Source: Pseudomonas schmalbachii (lineage in GTDB: Bacteria > Pseudomonadota > Gammaproteobacteria > Pseudomonadales > Pseudomonadaceae). From it: DNA of 64,000 bases. Shown in pieces: positions 16,638-25,225 of the stretch. Below the pieces are notes generated by a model that ran no database searches, had not been told where the DNA came from, and saw only the letters and a program-made list of their open reading frames with translations. The DNA lies in contig NZ_JAELYA010000004.1 of assembly GCF_017589465.1 (NCBI RefSeq), forward strand, positions 186,001 to 250,000, read 5' to 3'. The position numbers and the translations under genes were made by a program. Each line of letters opens with the position of its first letter. Position 1 is the stretch's first letter.

Positions 16638-17330
16638 GCCGGCCTCCGGAAGAGCCTGAAGTGGGAGCGGAAACGTCCCTGTGTCCGCGTTGCCGACATC
16701 TTCTGTGGTTCGTGGCCAGGGGAATCGTCCGCTACCGACTTGGTCTTATCCAAAAACGCCGCGCTGTTCGCGTAGGAGCCAGCTTGCTGGCGATCAACTG
16801 TGCCCACCGGCCATACCCGCGCCTGATTGATGCTCCGGATCGCCAGCAAGCTGGCTCCTACAAAAAGCGCACCGGTGCCATCGATCAAACGCAGGAGCGT
16901 CCCCGGATGGGTTACCACGCGGGAGCGTGGGAACCATAAACCCTACGTGAGATATCGGGCCCGGCGCGGAACTCGCACGTCCCTCGTGCGTCTGCACTAC
17001 AGCGGGTGCAACCCCGGCCAACGCTGTACCCCTGGGCAGACTATCTTGATGAATGGCCCTGCCGATTCGCGTCGCTCTCTGACAAAAACGCCGCTCAGAA
17101 GTCGCAGCAGCGGGTCAGTGGACCCGGATGCGACACCGCTGGTGCTGGATGCGACTTCGCCTGCACTGGTTGCGACGCCCCCGGTAGGCGACGGATTTTT
17201 CCTGCTCCATGATCGTTTCCGAATCGACAAGAAAGGGGCCTGCAGTCCGGTGGTCCCACTTACAAAAGTTCAGTCCACCGCTCCCGCCAATGGATGCGCT
17301 GGAACTCTCGCCCTGCAGAGGAGTTCGCTC
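16638..17330. other. sdaB-cbcX divergent intergenic region
   Basis: No protein gene is supported. It contains a REP pair (16772-16861), a fragment of the GGGAGCGTGGGAAC repeat family (16891-16936), and a long cbcX leader. Promoters for both divergent genes and probable GbdR sites should be here, but I cannot place them with confidence. Confidence 0.5.
16772..16861. repeat. REP pair (REPIN), GTAGGAGCCAGC family
   Basis: Inverted copies of GTAGGAGCCAGCTTGCTGGC are about 40 bases apart, between divergent sdaB and cbcX. It is the same family as 4406-4491 and 54931-55020. Confidence 0.85.
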
Positions 17331-18269
17331 ATGAAAGGTCGCAAGTCCTTGCTGCTGGTAATGTCCCTTTGCGCATCCGTGGCGGCCCAGGCCGCGGAAC
17401 CCGAGTCGTGCGGTACGGTGCGCTTCTCCGATGTCGGCTGGACCGATATCACGGTCACCACGGCCACCACCCGCCAGGTCCTGGAGTCGCTGGGCTACAA
17501 GACCAGGATGAACATGCTGTCGGTGCCGGTGACCTACAAATCGCTGGCGAACAAGGACCTCGACGTGTTCCTCGGCAACTGGATGCCGAGCATGGCCAAC
17601 GACATCAAGCCCTACGCCGACGCCGGCACCGTCGAGACGGTGCGCGCCAACCTCGAAGGCGCCAAGTACACCCTCGCCGTTCCGCAGCACGTGTATGACG
17701 CCGGCCTGAAAAGCTTCGCCGACATCACCAAGTTCGCCGACAAGCTCGGCAGCAAGATCTACGGCATAGAACCGGGCAACGACGGCAACCGCCTGGTGCA
17801 GAGCATGATCGACAAGAACGCCTTCGACCTCGGCAAGTTCAAGCTGGTCGAGTCGAGCGAGGCGGGCATGTTGTCCCAGGTCGAGCGCGCCCAGCGCCGC
17901 GAGCAGTGGGTGGTGTTCCTCGGCTGGGAACCGCACCCGATGAATACCCGCTTCAAGATGCAGTACCTGGAGGGCGGCGACGACTTCTTCGGCCCCAACT
18001 ACGGTGGCGCCACCATCTATACCAACGTGCGCAAAGGCTACGTGGAGGAGTGCCCGAACGTCGGCCAGTTGTTGAAGAACCTTACCTTCACCCTCGACAT
18101 GGAGAACAAGCTGATGGATGCCGTGCTCAACGGGAACAAGAAGCCCGAAGAGGCGGCGAAAGCGTGGTTGAAGGATCACCCGGAGTTGCTCGATGCCTGG
18201 CTCGCCGGGGTCACCACCCGGGACGGCAAGCCGGCGGTTGAAGCTGCCAAGCTGGCCTTTGCCAAGTGA
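17331..18269 (+). CDS. cbcX: Choline/betaine/carnitine ABC transporter, periplasmic binding protein
   Basis: The 312-residue protein has a signal peptide cleaved near AAQAAEPE. It is an OpuAC-type binding protein: VGWTDITVTTATTRQ, DVFLGNWMPSMAND and VFLGWEPHPMN provide the Trp/Tyr cage residues for quaternary amines. The start is ATG 17331 with GAGGAG ten bases upstream; longer in-frame sequence lacks a signal peptide. It heads the cbcXWV operon, which in PAO1 imports choline, betaine and carnitine under GbdR control. Confidence 0.88.
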   Translation: MKGRKSLLLVMSLCASVAAQAAEPESCGTVRFSDVGWTDITVTTATTRQVLESLGYKTRMNMLSVPVTYKSLANKDLDVFLGNWMPSMANDIKPYADAGTVETVRANLEGAKYTLAVPQHVYDAGLKSFADITKFADKLGSKIYGIEPGNDGNRLVQSMIDKNAFDLGKFKLVESSEAGMLSQVERAQRREQWVVFLGWEPHPMNTRFKMQYLEGGDDFFGPNYGGATIYTNVRKGYVEECPNVGQLLKNLTFTLDMENKLMDAVLNGNKKPEEAAKAWLKDHPELLDAWLAGVTTRDGKPAVEAAKLAFAK

Positions 18270-18311
18270 TTGGCGAAGGTCGTTTCCTTAAGCACTCGAT
18301 GGGCCCGCAAT

Positions 18312-19151
18312 ATGTTCCTGACTGATCACAAGCTTCCCCTCGGGGACCAGATCGCCTCCTTCGTCGACTGGCTCACCCAACATGGTTCCGCGTTCTTCGA
18401 CAAGGTGTCGGATACCCTGGAATTCCTCATCCACGGCGTGACCGGCAGCCTGCTGTGGTTCAACCCGCTGGTGCTGATCGCCCTGCTGGTCGTGCTGGTG
18501 CATTTCATCCAGCGCAGCGTCGGTCTCACGCTGTTCGCCGCCGCCTCCCTGCTGCTGATCCTCAACCTCGGCTACTGGCAGGAAACCATGGAGACCCTGG
18601 CCCAGGTCATCTTCGCCACCCTGGTGTGCATCGCCGTCGGCGTGCCGCTGGGGATCGTCGCCGCGCACAAGCCCTGGTTCTACACCGGCTTGCGGCCGCT
18701 GCTGGACCTGATGCAGACGGTGCCGACCTTCGTCTACCTGATCCCCACCCTGACCCTGTTCGGCCTCGGCGTGGTTCCGGGCCTGATCTCCACGGTGATC
18801 TTCGCCATCGCCGCGCCTATCCGCCTGACCTGCCTGGGCATCCAGGACGTGCCGGCGGAGCTGATGGACGCCGGCAAGGCCTTCGGCTGCTCGCGCTGGC
18901 AACTGCTTAGCCGCATCGAACTGCCGCACGCCATGCCGAGCATCGCCGCTGGTGTCACCCAATGCATCATGTTGTCCCTGTCGATGGTGGTAATCGCCGC
19001 CCTGGTGGGTGCCGACGGCCTCGGCAAGCCGGTGGTCAACGCGCTCAACACCGCGGATATTTCCCTCGGCTTCGAGGCCGGCCTGGCCATTGTCCTGCTC
19101 GCCATCCTGCTCGACCGGGTGTGCAAGCAACGCTCGCTGCGGGGGAGGTAA
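18312..19151 (+). CDS. cbcW: Choline/betaine/carnitine ABC transporter, permease
   Basis: The 279-residue inner-membrane protein has an N-terminal cytoplasmic segment and about six membrane helices with a BPD_transp_1 domain; the EAA loop is seen in AGKAFGCSRWQLLSRIELP. ATG 18312 is preferred: the in-frame TTG at 18270 directly abuts the cbcX stop but adds a non-homologous leader. It lies 42 bases after cbcX and six before cbcV. Confidence 0.88.
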   Translation: MFLTDHKLPLGDQIASFVDWLTQHGSAFFDKVSDTLEFLIHGVTGSLLWFNPLVLIALLVVLVHFIQRSVGLTLFAAASLLLILNLGYWQETMETLAQVIFATLVCIAVGVPLGIVAAHKPWFYTGLRPLLDLMQTVPTFVYLIPTLTLFGLGVVPGLISTVIFAIAAPIRLTCLGIQDVPAELMDAGKAFGCSRWQLLSRIELPHAMPSIAAGVTQCIMLSLSMVVIAALVGADGLGKPVVNALNTADISLGFEAGLAIVLLAILLDRVCKQRSLRGR

Positions 19152-19157
19152 GCACTT

Positions 19158-20336
19158 ATGTCAGCGATTCGATTCGAACACGTCGATGTGATCTTCGGCG
19201 CCAACACCAGGGAAGCCATCCGCCTGCTCGACCAGGGCATGGGCCGCGAGGAAATCCTCAAGCGCACCGGCCAGGTACTCGGGGTAGAGGATGCCAACCT
19301 GGATGTGAACCGCGGCGAGATCTGCGTGATGATGGGCCTCTCCGGCTCCGGCAAGTCCAGCCTGCTGCGCTGCATCAACGGGCTCAACAAGGTCAGTCGC
19401 GGCAAGCTGCTGATCGAGCACGAAGGCCAGCAGGTGGACATCGCCAACTGCTCGCCGGCGACCCTCAAGGCCATGCGCACCAAGCGCATCGCCATGGTGT
19501 TCCAGAAGTTCGCCCTGATGCCCTGGCTGACCGTCGCCGAGAACGTCGGTTTCGGCCTGGAAATGCAGGGCCGCCCGGCCAACGAGCGGAAGAAGCTGGT
19601 CGACGAGAAACTGGAACTGGTCGGCCTGTCGCAATGGCGCGACAAGCGCCCGGACTCGCTCTCCGGCGGCATGCAGCAGCGCGTCGGCCTGGCCCGCGCG
19701 CTGGCGATGGATGGCGACATCCTGCTGATGGACGAACCCTTCTCCGCGCTGGACCCGCTGATCCGCCAGCAACTGCAGGACGAACTGCTGGTGCTGCAAC
19801 GGCAACTGCACAAGACCATCGTCTTCGTCAGCCACGACCTCGACGAGGCGCTGAAGATCGGCACGCGCATCGCGATCATGAAGGACGGCCGCATCATCCA
19901 GCACGGCAAGCCCGAGGAAATCGTGCTCAGCCCGGCGGACGACTACGTGCGCACCTTCGTCGCGCATACCAACCCGCTCAACGTGCTCTGCGGTTCGAGC
20001 CTGATGCGCGGCCTCGATCAGTGCCGCCACGTGGCCGGCGAAGTCTGCGTCGACCAGGGCCGCGACTGCTGGCTGGGCCTGACCGAAGGCAACCAGATCA
20101 AGACCGCGCGCCAGGGCAGCAACATCATCGACCTGCAACGCTGGCAACCGGGCGACCCGGTGGAACGGCTCAAGCACGAGCCGACCGTGGTCGACGTCAG
20201 CATCCGCATGCGCGACGCCCTGCAGATCCGCTACCAGACCGGCCACAAGCTGGTCCTGCAGGAGCAGAACCGCGTGGTCGGCGTGCTGGGGGACAGCGAG
20301 CTGTACCACGCGCTGCTGGGCAAGAATATGGGCTGA
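19158..20336 (+). CDS. cbcV: Choline/betaine/carnitine ABC transporter, ATPase
   Basis: The 392-residue ATPase contains Walker A (GLSGSGKSS), signature LSGGMQQR, Walker B (ILLMDEPFSALD) and the switch His in VFVSHDLDEA. A C-terminal extension past about residue 270 resembles the regulatory CBS-like tail of OpuAA/ProV proteins. An N-terminal extension (AIRLLDQGMGREEILKRTG) is typical of this subfamily. It powers CbcW and probably serves both CbcX and the caiX-like protein. A terminator follows. Confidence 0.9.
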   Translation: MSAIRFEHVDVIFGANTREAIRLLDQGMGREEILKRTGQVLGVEDANLDVNRGEICVMMGLSGSGKSSLLRCINGLNKVSRGKLLIEHEGQQVDIANCSPATLKAMRTKRIAMVFQKFALMPWLTVAENVGFGLEMQGRPANERKKLVDEKLELVGLSQWRDKRPDSLSGGMQQRVGLARALAMDGDILLMDEPFSALDPLIRQQLQDELLVLQRQLHKTIVFVSHDLDEALKIGTRIAIMKDGRIIQHGKPEEIVLSPADDYVRTFVAHTNPLNVLCGSSLMRGLDQCRHVAGEVCVDQGRDCWLGLTEGNQIKTARQGSNIIDLQRWQPGDPVERLKHEPTVVDVSIRMRDALQIRYQTGHKLVLQEQNRVVGVLGDSELYHALLGKNMG

Positions 20337-20357
20337 TGTTTTTCAGGTGATTGGGAG

Positions 20358-20387
20358 CGCCGGGGTTCGAGAGGACCTCGGCGTTTT
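20358..20387 (+). terminator. Terminator of the cbcXWV operon
   Basis: A nine-pair stem (CGCCGGGGT/ACCTCGGCG, one G-U pair, 8-base loop) is followed by TTTTCG, 22 bases after the cbcV stop. Confidence 0.7.
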
Positions 20388-20408
20388 CGTTATTGGTCCC
20401 GGTCATGC

Positions 20409-20549
20409 GTAGGGTGGATCACGCTCCATCGATCCACCATGGCCGCGCATGCGGCCCCGCAATGGTGGATGGAAGAGCGCCATCCACCCTACGGTTGCGT
20501 CAGCCAGTCGATGCAATTCGTAGGATGGGTTGAGCGAAGCGATACCCAT
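20409..20549. repeat. GTAGGGTGGAT palindrome followed by a half GTAGGATGGG element
   Basis: Bases 20409-20492 run from GTAGGGTGGATCACGC to CCATCCACCCTAC. Bases 20520-20549 are a left half of the GTAGGATGGGTTGAGC family. Confidence 0.75.
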
Positions 20550-20574
20550 CGAAACGGACGCGGAGTGTCGGTCT

Positions 20575-20634
20575 GTAGGGCGGGTGCAACCCGCCGATCC
20601 CCCGTGTCGGAATGGCGGGTTTCACCCGCCCTAC
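20575..20634. repeat. GTAGGGCGGGTGCAACCCGCC palindrome overlapping a gene end
   Basis: The element has two inverted arms. Its right-end CTAC supplies, on the minus strand, the TAG stop codon of the LuxR-family gene at 20631. The same family occurs at 28964-29016, 58812-58872 and as a half copy at 41975-41996. Confidence 0.8.
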
Positions 20635-21473
20635 GGCTGCGTCAACCAATCGATGAACAATGAAAACAGCTCCGCCTGCGAGCTGATCTCCAGCTTGGTG
20701 TAGAGGTGCTTGCGATGCATGCGCACCGTCTCCGGGGAGATATCCAGCACCCGCGCGCTGGACTTCACCGAGTGGCCGCGCAGCAGCAGGTGGGCGATCT
20801 CGCGTTCGCGTTCGGTCAGGCGGTCGCTGCCGAAGTTCATGAACGCCGCGCGGATATGCTGGTTCAGCCCCGTAAGCGGCGCCTGGGCGGTTGCGCAGTC
20901 GCCGGCCAGGCAGCGTTCCAGGCCGCTGCTGCGGTCGAACTGCCGGCACAGCTCGCGCACCAGCGGCAGGGCGCTGCGCAGCAGGTCCTGCTGCTCGGTG
21001 CTGAAGCGTGCGCCACTGCGGCCCTGGTAGACGCACAGCGACAGCTTGCGCTGCTCGTCGAGGTCGACGATGTAGTGGCTGTCTTCCACCGAGCCGCACT
21101 TGAGGTAGTAGGTCTTGTAGTACTCGCTGCTGAAGAAGTCGTCCGGGGCGATCTCCGCCAGCGGATAGAAGCCCTCGGCGAGGCCGTCCTCCAGCGCCAG
21201 GCAGAACGGGTCGAGCATGTAGCCGCGGGCGTAGTAGCGCTCGGTGAGCGGCTCGCGGTACGCCTCGGGAATGCCGCGCTGGTAGAGGTGGCGCGGCGCC
21301 TGGCCCTTGCATTCGAGGCCGAACAGCATCGATTCGATCGGCACCAGCCGGATCAGTGCCTCGGCCAGATGCGCCGGGAAATCCGCCTCGGCGACACCGG
21401 CCATGGCGCGCGCCAGCCCCGCATGCCAGGCATGCAGGGCCGGGGTGGGAACAACTGCTTGGGATTCGCTCAT
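20631..21473 (-). CDS. LuxR-family transcriptional regulator
   Basis: The 280-residue protein has a C-terminal LuxR/GerE helix-turn-helix (about residues 215-275; LTEREREIAHLLLRGHSVKSSARVLDIS region). The N-terminal ligand domain of about 200 residues is not clearly the acyl-homoserine-lactone type. The start ATG 21473 follows a short gap from the divergent-free upstream region. It is on the same strand as, and 53 bases downstream of, the class III aminotransferase, so it may report on that pathway. The stop codon is part of a palindromic repeat. The ligand is unknown. Confidence 0.8.
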   Translation of the reverse strand: MSESQAVVPTPALHAWHAGLARAMAGVAEADFPAHLAEALIRLVPIESMLFGLECKGQAPRHLYQRGIPEAYREPLTERYYARGYMLDPFCLALEDGLAEGFYPLAEIAPDDFFSSEYYKTYYLKCGSVEDSHYIVDLDEQRKLSLCVYQGRSGARFSTEQQDLLRSALPLVRELCRQFDRSSGLERCLAGDCATAQAPLTGLNQHIRAAFMNFGSDRLTEREREIAHLLLRGHSVKSSARVLDISPETVRMHRKHLYTKLEISSQAELFSLFIDWLTQP

Positions 21474-21526
21474 GCCCGGCAGTCTAGCGACCGTCCCGGG
21501 CTGCCGCAAAACCGCCGGACGGGCCA

Positions 21527-22945
21527 TCAGTTGCCGCTGTAGTCGCCGCTCCAGCGCAGGTCGTCGGCCGCTTCGAGGATCGACTCGCGCAGCTTCTCGA
21601 CGATCTCGTCGACCTGCTCGCGGGTGATGGTCAGCGGCGGCGACATCACGTTGAGGTGCACGATGGGCCGCACCAGCAGGCCTTTCTCCTGGGCGCGCAG
21701 GTGGATCTTCTCGCCGATGTTCAGCTCCTCGGGGAACAGCGTCTTGCTGCGCTTGTCGGCGACGAACTCGACGCAGGCCATCAGTCGCTGGCAACGCACG
21801 TCACCCACCAGCGGGAGGTCCGCCAGGGTGCGCAGGCGTTCCTCGAAGTAGGCGCCGACGTCTTCCACGTGGGCCAGCAGGTTTTCCCGCTGGATGATCT
21901 CGATGTTCTTCAGCGCCGCCACGCAGCTCACTGGATGCCCGCTGTAGGTGAAGCCGTGGCTGAAGCAGCGGCCCTGGTTCGGCTCGCCGATCACCTTCCA
22001 GATACGGTCGGAGAAGATGCACGCGCCCAGCGGCAGGTAGCCGGAAGTCAGGCCCTTGGCGGTGGTGATGATGTCCGGCTGCATGCCGAACACGTCCTCG
22101 GAGGCGAAGAAGGCGCCGAGACGGCCGAAGGAGGTCACCACCTCGTCGGCGACGTAGAGCACGTCGTACTTCTGGCAGATCGCCCACATGCGCTGGTGAT
22201 AGCCGAGCGGCGGCACGATCACCCCGCCGGAGCCCATGATCGGCTCGGCGAAGAACGCCGCGACCTTGTCGACGCCCAGTTCGAGGATCTTGTCCTCGAA
22301 CTCCTGCACGAGGAATTCGAGGAAGTCCGCGCTGGTCATGCCCTCCGGCGCGCGGTACGGGTTGGGGCAGGAGATGTGGTGGATGTTGTCCTTGAGGAAG
22401 TCGAACTCTGCCGGGTGGTCGGCGACCTTGCCGCCGAGGGACATGGTGAGGAAGGTCGAGCCGTGGTAGGCGTTCACGCGGCTGATGATGTGCTTCTTCC
22501 CGTGTTTGCCGCGGCAGTTCTGGTAGTACTGGATCAGCCGGTAGGCGGTATCCACGGCGGTCGAGCCGCCGGTGGTGAGGAACACGTGCTCGAGGTCGCC
22601 CGGCGCCAGTTCGGCGAGCTTCTCGCAGAGCTGGATGGCGGTGACGTTGGCCATGTCGCAGAACGGGTTGGAGTAGGCCAGCTGGCGCACCTGCTCGGCG
22701 ATGGCGTCGGCCATTTCCGCGCGGCCCAGGCCGATGTTGGTGCACCACATGCCGCCCACCGCGTCGAGGTAGCGGCGGCCATGGGTGTCGTAGATGTACG
22801 CGCCTTCGCCCGCGGCGATGTTCAGCGCACCGTTCTCGCGGTGGTCGTCGAACACGTGGTAGCCGTGCATGTAGTGGGCCTTGTCGGCGGCGACCAGCTG
22901 CTCGTCGTTGAACTGGGCGAAGAAGGCTGGGGTTGGGGTGGTCAT
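21527..22945 (-). CDS. Class III (omega-type) PLP-dependent aminotransferase
   Basis: The 472-residue enzyme is a fold-type I subgroup III transaminase. The motif ADEVVTSFGRLG carries the Asp that contacts the PLP ring nitrogen, and TTAKGLTSGY contains the Schiff-base Lys297. It resembles polyamine- or beta-alanine:pyruvate aminotransferases such as SpuC. A PotF-like binding protein is encoded just upstream, so transfer of an amino group from a diamine or omega-amino acid is likely. The ATG at 22945 is preferred; a start 17 codons earlier lies close to a repeat and is poorly supported. Confidence 0.85.
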   Translation of the reverse strand: MTTPTPAFFAQFNDEQLVAADKAHYMHGYHVFDDHRENGALNIAAGEGAYIYDTHGRRYLDAVGGMWCTNIGLGRAEMADAIAEQVRQLAYSNPFCDMANVTAIQLCEKLAELAPGDLEHVFLTTGGSTAVDTAYRLIQYYQNCRGKHGKKHIISRVNAYHGSTFLTMSLGGKVADHPAEFDFLKDNIHHISCPNPYRAPEGMTSADFLEFLVQEFEDKILELGVDKVAAFFAEPIMGSGGVIVPPLGYHQRMWAICQKYDVLYVADEVVTSFGRLGAFFASEDVFGMQPDIITTAKGLTSGYLPLGACIFSDRIWKVIGEPNQGRCFSHGFTYSGHPVSCVAALKNIEIIQRENLLAHVEDVGAYFEERLRTLADLPLVGDVRCQRLMACVEFVADKRSKTLFPEELNIGEKIHLRAQEKGLLVRPIVHLNVMSPPLTITREQVDEIVEKLRESILEAADDLRWSGDYSGN

Positions 22946-22989
22946 ATGGGGTGCCTCTGCATTCCTGATGTTCTGATCGTGGGCCGTTA

Positions 22990-23107
22990 CCCTCACCCCA
23001 GCCCTCTCCCAGAGGGAGAGGGGGTGACAGTGCCAGCCATGAAACTCCAGAGCAGCCCTTCACGCCTTGTCGGTCCCCTCTCCCCTTGGGAGAGGGTTAG
23101 GGTGAGG
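22990..23107. repeat. CCCTCACCCCAGCCCTCTCCC inverted repeat element
   Basis: Inverted arms of the CCCTCACC...CTCTCCC / GGGAGAGGG...GGTGAGGG type fill the gap between the binding-protein and aminotransferase genes. Relatives occur at 32948-33063, 35206-35324, 40945-40981 and 44018-44142. Confidence 0.75.
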
Positions 23108-23119
23108 GCGGCCCGCTCC

Positions 23120-24214
23120 TTACGTCCCCGTCTTCACCGCATTCCAGGTCCGGGTGATCAGCCGCGTGGCCTTCGGGTCCTGCACCTTCTGGGTGAACAG
23201 GCGCGCGCGGATGCCGGCATCCGGATAGATCGCCGGGTTGTCGCGCACCTCGGCGGTGAGCAGCGGGGCGGCGGCGGCGTTGCTGTTGGCATAGCGGATG
23301 TAGTCGCTGACCTCGGCGGCCACCTTCGGCTGCAGCATGTATTCGATGAACTTGTGGGCGTTGGCCACGTGCGGGGCGTCAGCCGGGATGTAGAAGTCGT
23401 CGAACCAGATCAGCGAGCCTTCCTTCGGCACGAAGTAGTCCAGCTTCACCTTGGCCCCGGCCTCGTCGGCGCGGGCCTGGGCGGTGGCGTAGTCGCCGGA
23501 CCAGGTCATCGCCATGCACTGGTCGCCGTTGGCCAGGCCGTTGAGGTAGCTGGTTGAGTCGAACTTGCGGATGTACGGACGGATCGACTGCAGCAGGTTT
23601 TGCGCGGCCTTCAGGTCTTCCGGCGCGGCGCTGTTCGGATCGCGCTTCAGGTAGGCGAGGGCCAGCGGAATGACGTCGGTGGGCGAGTCGATGATGGTCA
23701 CGCCGCAGTCGGCGAATTTCGAAACCACCGCGGGATCGAACAGCATTGCCAGCGAGCCGATGGGCGCATCGGGCATGCGCTGCCTGATCTTGTCGACGTT
23801 GTAGGTGATGCCGTTGCTGCCCCAGGTGTAGGGCGCCGAGTACTGCACGCCCGGATCGTAGTGGTCGAGGTGCTTGAGCACTTCCGGGTCGAGGTTGCTC
23901 CAGCTCGGCAGCTTCGACTTGTCCAGCGCCTGGAACACCCCGGCCTTGAGCAGCGGCGGCACCAGGGCGGCGTTGAGCACCACCAGGTCGTAGCCGGAAC
24001 GCCCGGGCAGCAGCTTGCCCTGCACGGTTTCGTAGGAGTCGAAGGTGTCGTAGACCACCTTGATGCCGGTGGCCTTCTCGAACCCGGCGATGGTGTGTTC
24101 GCCGATGTAGTCGGTCCAGTTGTAGAGGTGGAGGGTGTTGTCGTTGGCGGCGAAGCCTATCGCCGGCACGGCCGCCAGTGCCGTGCTGAGTACTGCCGCA
24201 AGGGTGGTGCGCAT
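23120..24214 (-). CDS. Polyamine-type (PotF/SpuD-like) periplasmic binding protein
   Basis: The 364-residue protein has a signal peptide cleaved near GFAAND. Its first domain segment LHLYNWTDYIGEHTIAGFEK is the PotD/PotF/SpuD opening, and the family pocket residues are suggested by WGSNGITYNVDK and MTWSGDYATA. It should bind putrescine, spermidine or a related amine. No permease or ATPase is adjacent, so it must share a transporter or act as a sensor. It is divergent from a TetR regulator and upstream of a transaminase on the same strand. ATG 24214 is chosen; upstream in-frame sequence is repeat-derived. Confidence 0.85.
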   Translation of the reverse strand: MRTTLAAVLSTALAAVPAIGFAANDNTLHLYNWTDYIGEHTIAGFEKATGIKVVYDTFDSYETVQGKLLPGRSGYDLVVLNAALVPPLLKAGVFQALDKSKLPSWSNLDPEVLKHLDHYDPGVQYSAPYTWGSNGITYNVDKIRQRMPDAPIGSLAMLFDPAVVSKFADCGVTIIDSPTDVIPLALAYLKRDPNSAAPEDLKAAQNLLQSIRPYIRKFDSTSYLNGLANGDQCMAMTWSGDYATAQARADEAGAKVKLDYFVPKEGSLIWFDDFYIPADAPHVANAHKFIEYMLQPKVAAEVSDYIRYANSNAAAAPLLTAEVRDNPAIYPDAGIRARLFTQKVQDPKATRLITRTWNAVKTGT

Positions 24215-24311
24215 GTCAGTCCCGCCTGTTGTTGTTTTCTGGGGACACTCTGGGCCGGCGGCGGGAGCGGGGGTATTCCCCGAATGGGTGGGGTGCCTCG
24301 GAACGCCGCAA

Positions 24312-24414
24312 CATCGCTCCCACGCTCCTGCGTGGGAGCGCGACGCCTTGGACGCTCCGCGTCCGGACGCAGGAGCGTCCATGGATGCATTCCCACGCGG
24401 AGCGTTGGAACGAT
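24312..24414. repeat. ATCGYTCCCACGCTCC inverted repeat element
   Basis: A roughly 100-base palindrome-rich element built from GCTCCCACGCTCC/GGAGCGT blocks lies between the divergent binding-protein and TetR genes. A second copy is at 54811-54911 and a fragment at 16891-16936. Confidence 0.75.
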
Positions 24415-24436
24415 TTCGTGCAGCTCTTCCCTCTTG

Positions 24437-24452
24437 CTGCACAATCGTTCAA
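24437..24452. promoter_or_regulatory. TetR-type operator-like 16-mer upstream of the tetR gene
   Basis: On the minus strand this reads TTGAACGATTGTGCAG. It ends 32 bases before the TetR start and lies in the divergent promoter region, a typical autoregulation position. Confidence 0.45.
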
Positions 24453-24484
24453 ATTCTCCCTCTTCCCCGAACGGAGCCCCCGGC

Positions 24485-25132
24485 ATGAACCAGGAAGTCC
24501 GCTTTTCCCGACTGGAACCCGAGCAGCGCAAGGCGCTGCTGATCGAGGCGACGTTGACCTGCCTGAAGCAGCATGGCTTCCAGGGCGCGTCGATCCGCAA
24601 GATCTGCGCCGAGGCGGGCGTGTCGGTGGGGCTGATCAGCCACCACTACAGCGGCAAGGACGAACTAGTCGCCGAGGCTTACCGGGCGATCACCGGGCGG
24701 GTCATGCAGTTGCTGCGCGAGGCCATCGCCGAAGCGGCGCCGGGTGCGCGGGCGCGGTTGTCGGCGTTCTTCCGCGCGTCGTTCTCCGCCGAACTGCTCG
24801 ACCCGCAGCTGCTGGAAGCCTGGCTGGCGTTCTGGGGCGCGGTGAAGACCGCCGAGGCGATCAATGAAGCCCACGACCACTCCTACGGCGAATACCGCAC
24901 CGTGCTGGCGCAGACCCTCGGCCAGCTCGCCGACGAGGGGGGCTGGCAGGACTTCGACGCCGATCTCGCCGCCATCAGCCTCAGCGCGCTGCTCGATGGA
25001 CTCTGGCTGGAGTCAGGGCTGAACCCCAGCACCTTCACCCCGGAGCAGGGTGTGCAGATCTGCGAAGCCTGGGTCGATGGCCTGCAGGCCGGCGGGCGGC
25101 AGCGCTTCTGCAAGTCGCCGGCCGGTTGTTGA
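24485..25132 (+). CDS. TetR-family regulator, BetI-like
   Basis: The 215-residue protein has an N-terminal TetR helix-turn-helix (about residues 15-65; GASIRKICAEAGVSVGLISHHY) and a C-terminal ligand domain of the BetI_C type (FWGAVKTAEAINEAHDHSY). It is divergent from the PotF-like protein and the class III transaminase and probably represses them. Operator-like sites lie 32 bases upstream of its start and across its stop codon. The ligand may be an amine or aldehyde. It is unlikely to be BetI itself, because betA and betB are absent. Confidence 0.83.
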   Translation: MNQEVRFSRLEPEQRKALLIEATLTCLKQHGFQGASIRKICAEAGVSVGLISHHYSGKDELVAEAYRAITGRVMQLLREAIAEAAPGARARLSAFFRASFSAELLDPQLLEAWLAFWGAVKTAEAINEAHDHSYGEYRTVLAQTLGQLADEGGWQDFDADLAAISLSALLDGLWLESGLNPSTFTPEQGVQICEAWVDGLQAGGRQRFCKSPAGC

Positions 25133-25144
25133 TCGATTGTTCAG
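25129..25144. promoter_or_regulatory. TetR-type operator-like 16-mer upstream of aruR
   Basis: TTGATCGATTGTTCAG overlaps the TetR stop codon and lies 82 bases before the aruR start. Confidence 0.4.
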
Positions 25145-25166
25145 CGCTGGTTAACCTGCAGCAGCA

Positions 25167-25183
25167 GTAGGACCCCGTCCTAC
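25167..25183. promoter_or_regulatory. GTAGGAC-CCC-GTCCTAC inverted repeat upstream of aruR
   Basis: Perfect 7-base arms around three C lie 43 bases before the aruR start. It could be a response-regulator operator or a minimal GTAG-type palindrome. Position favours regulation. Confidence 0.4.
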
Positions 25184-25225
25184 GACTCACCTATTCCAAT
25201 AAGAAATTCCCCACAGGGTAGTGCG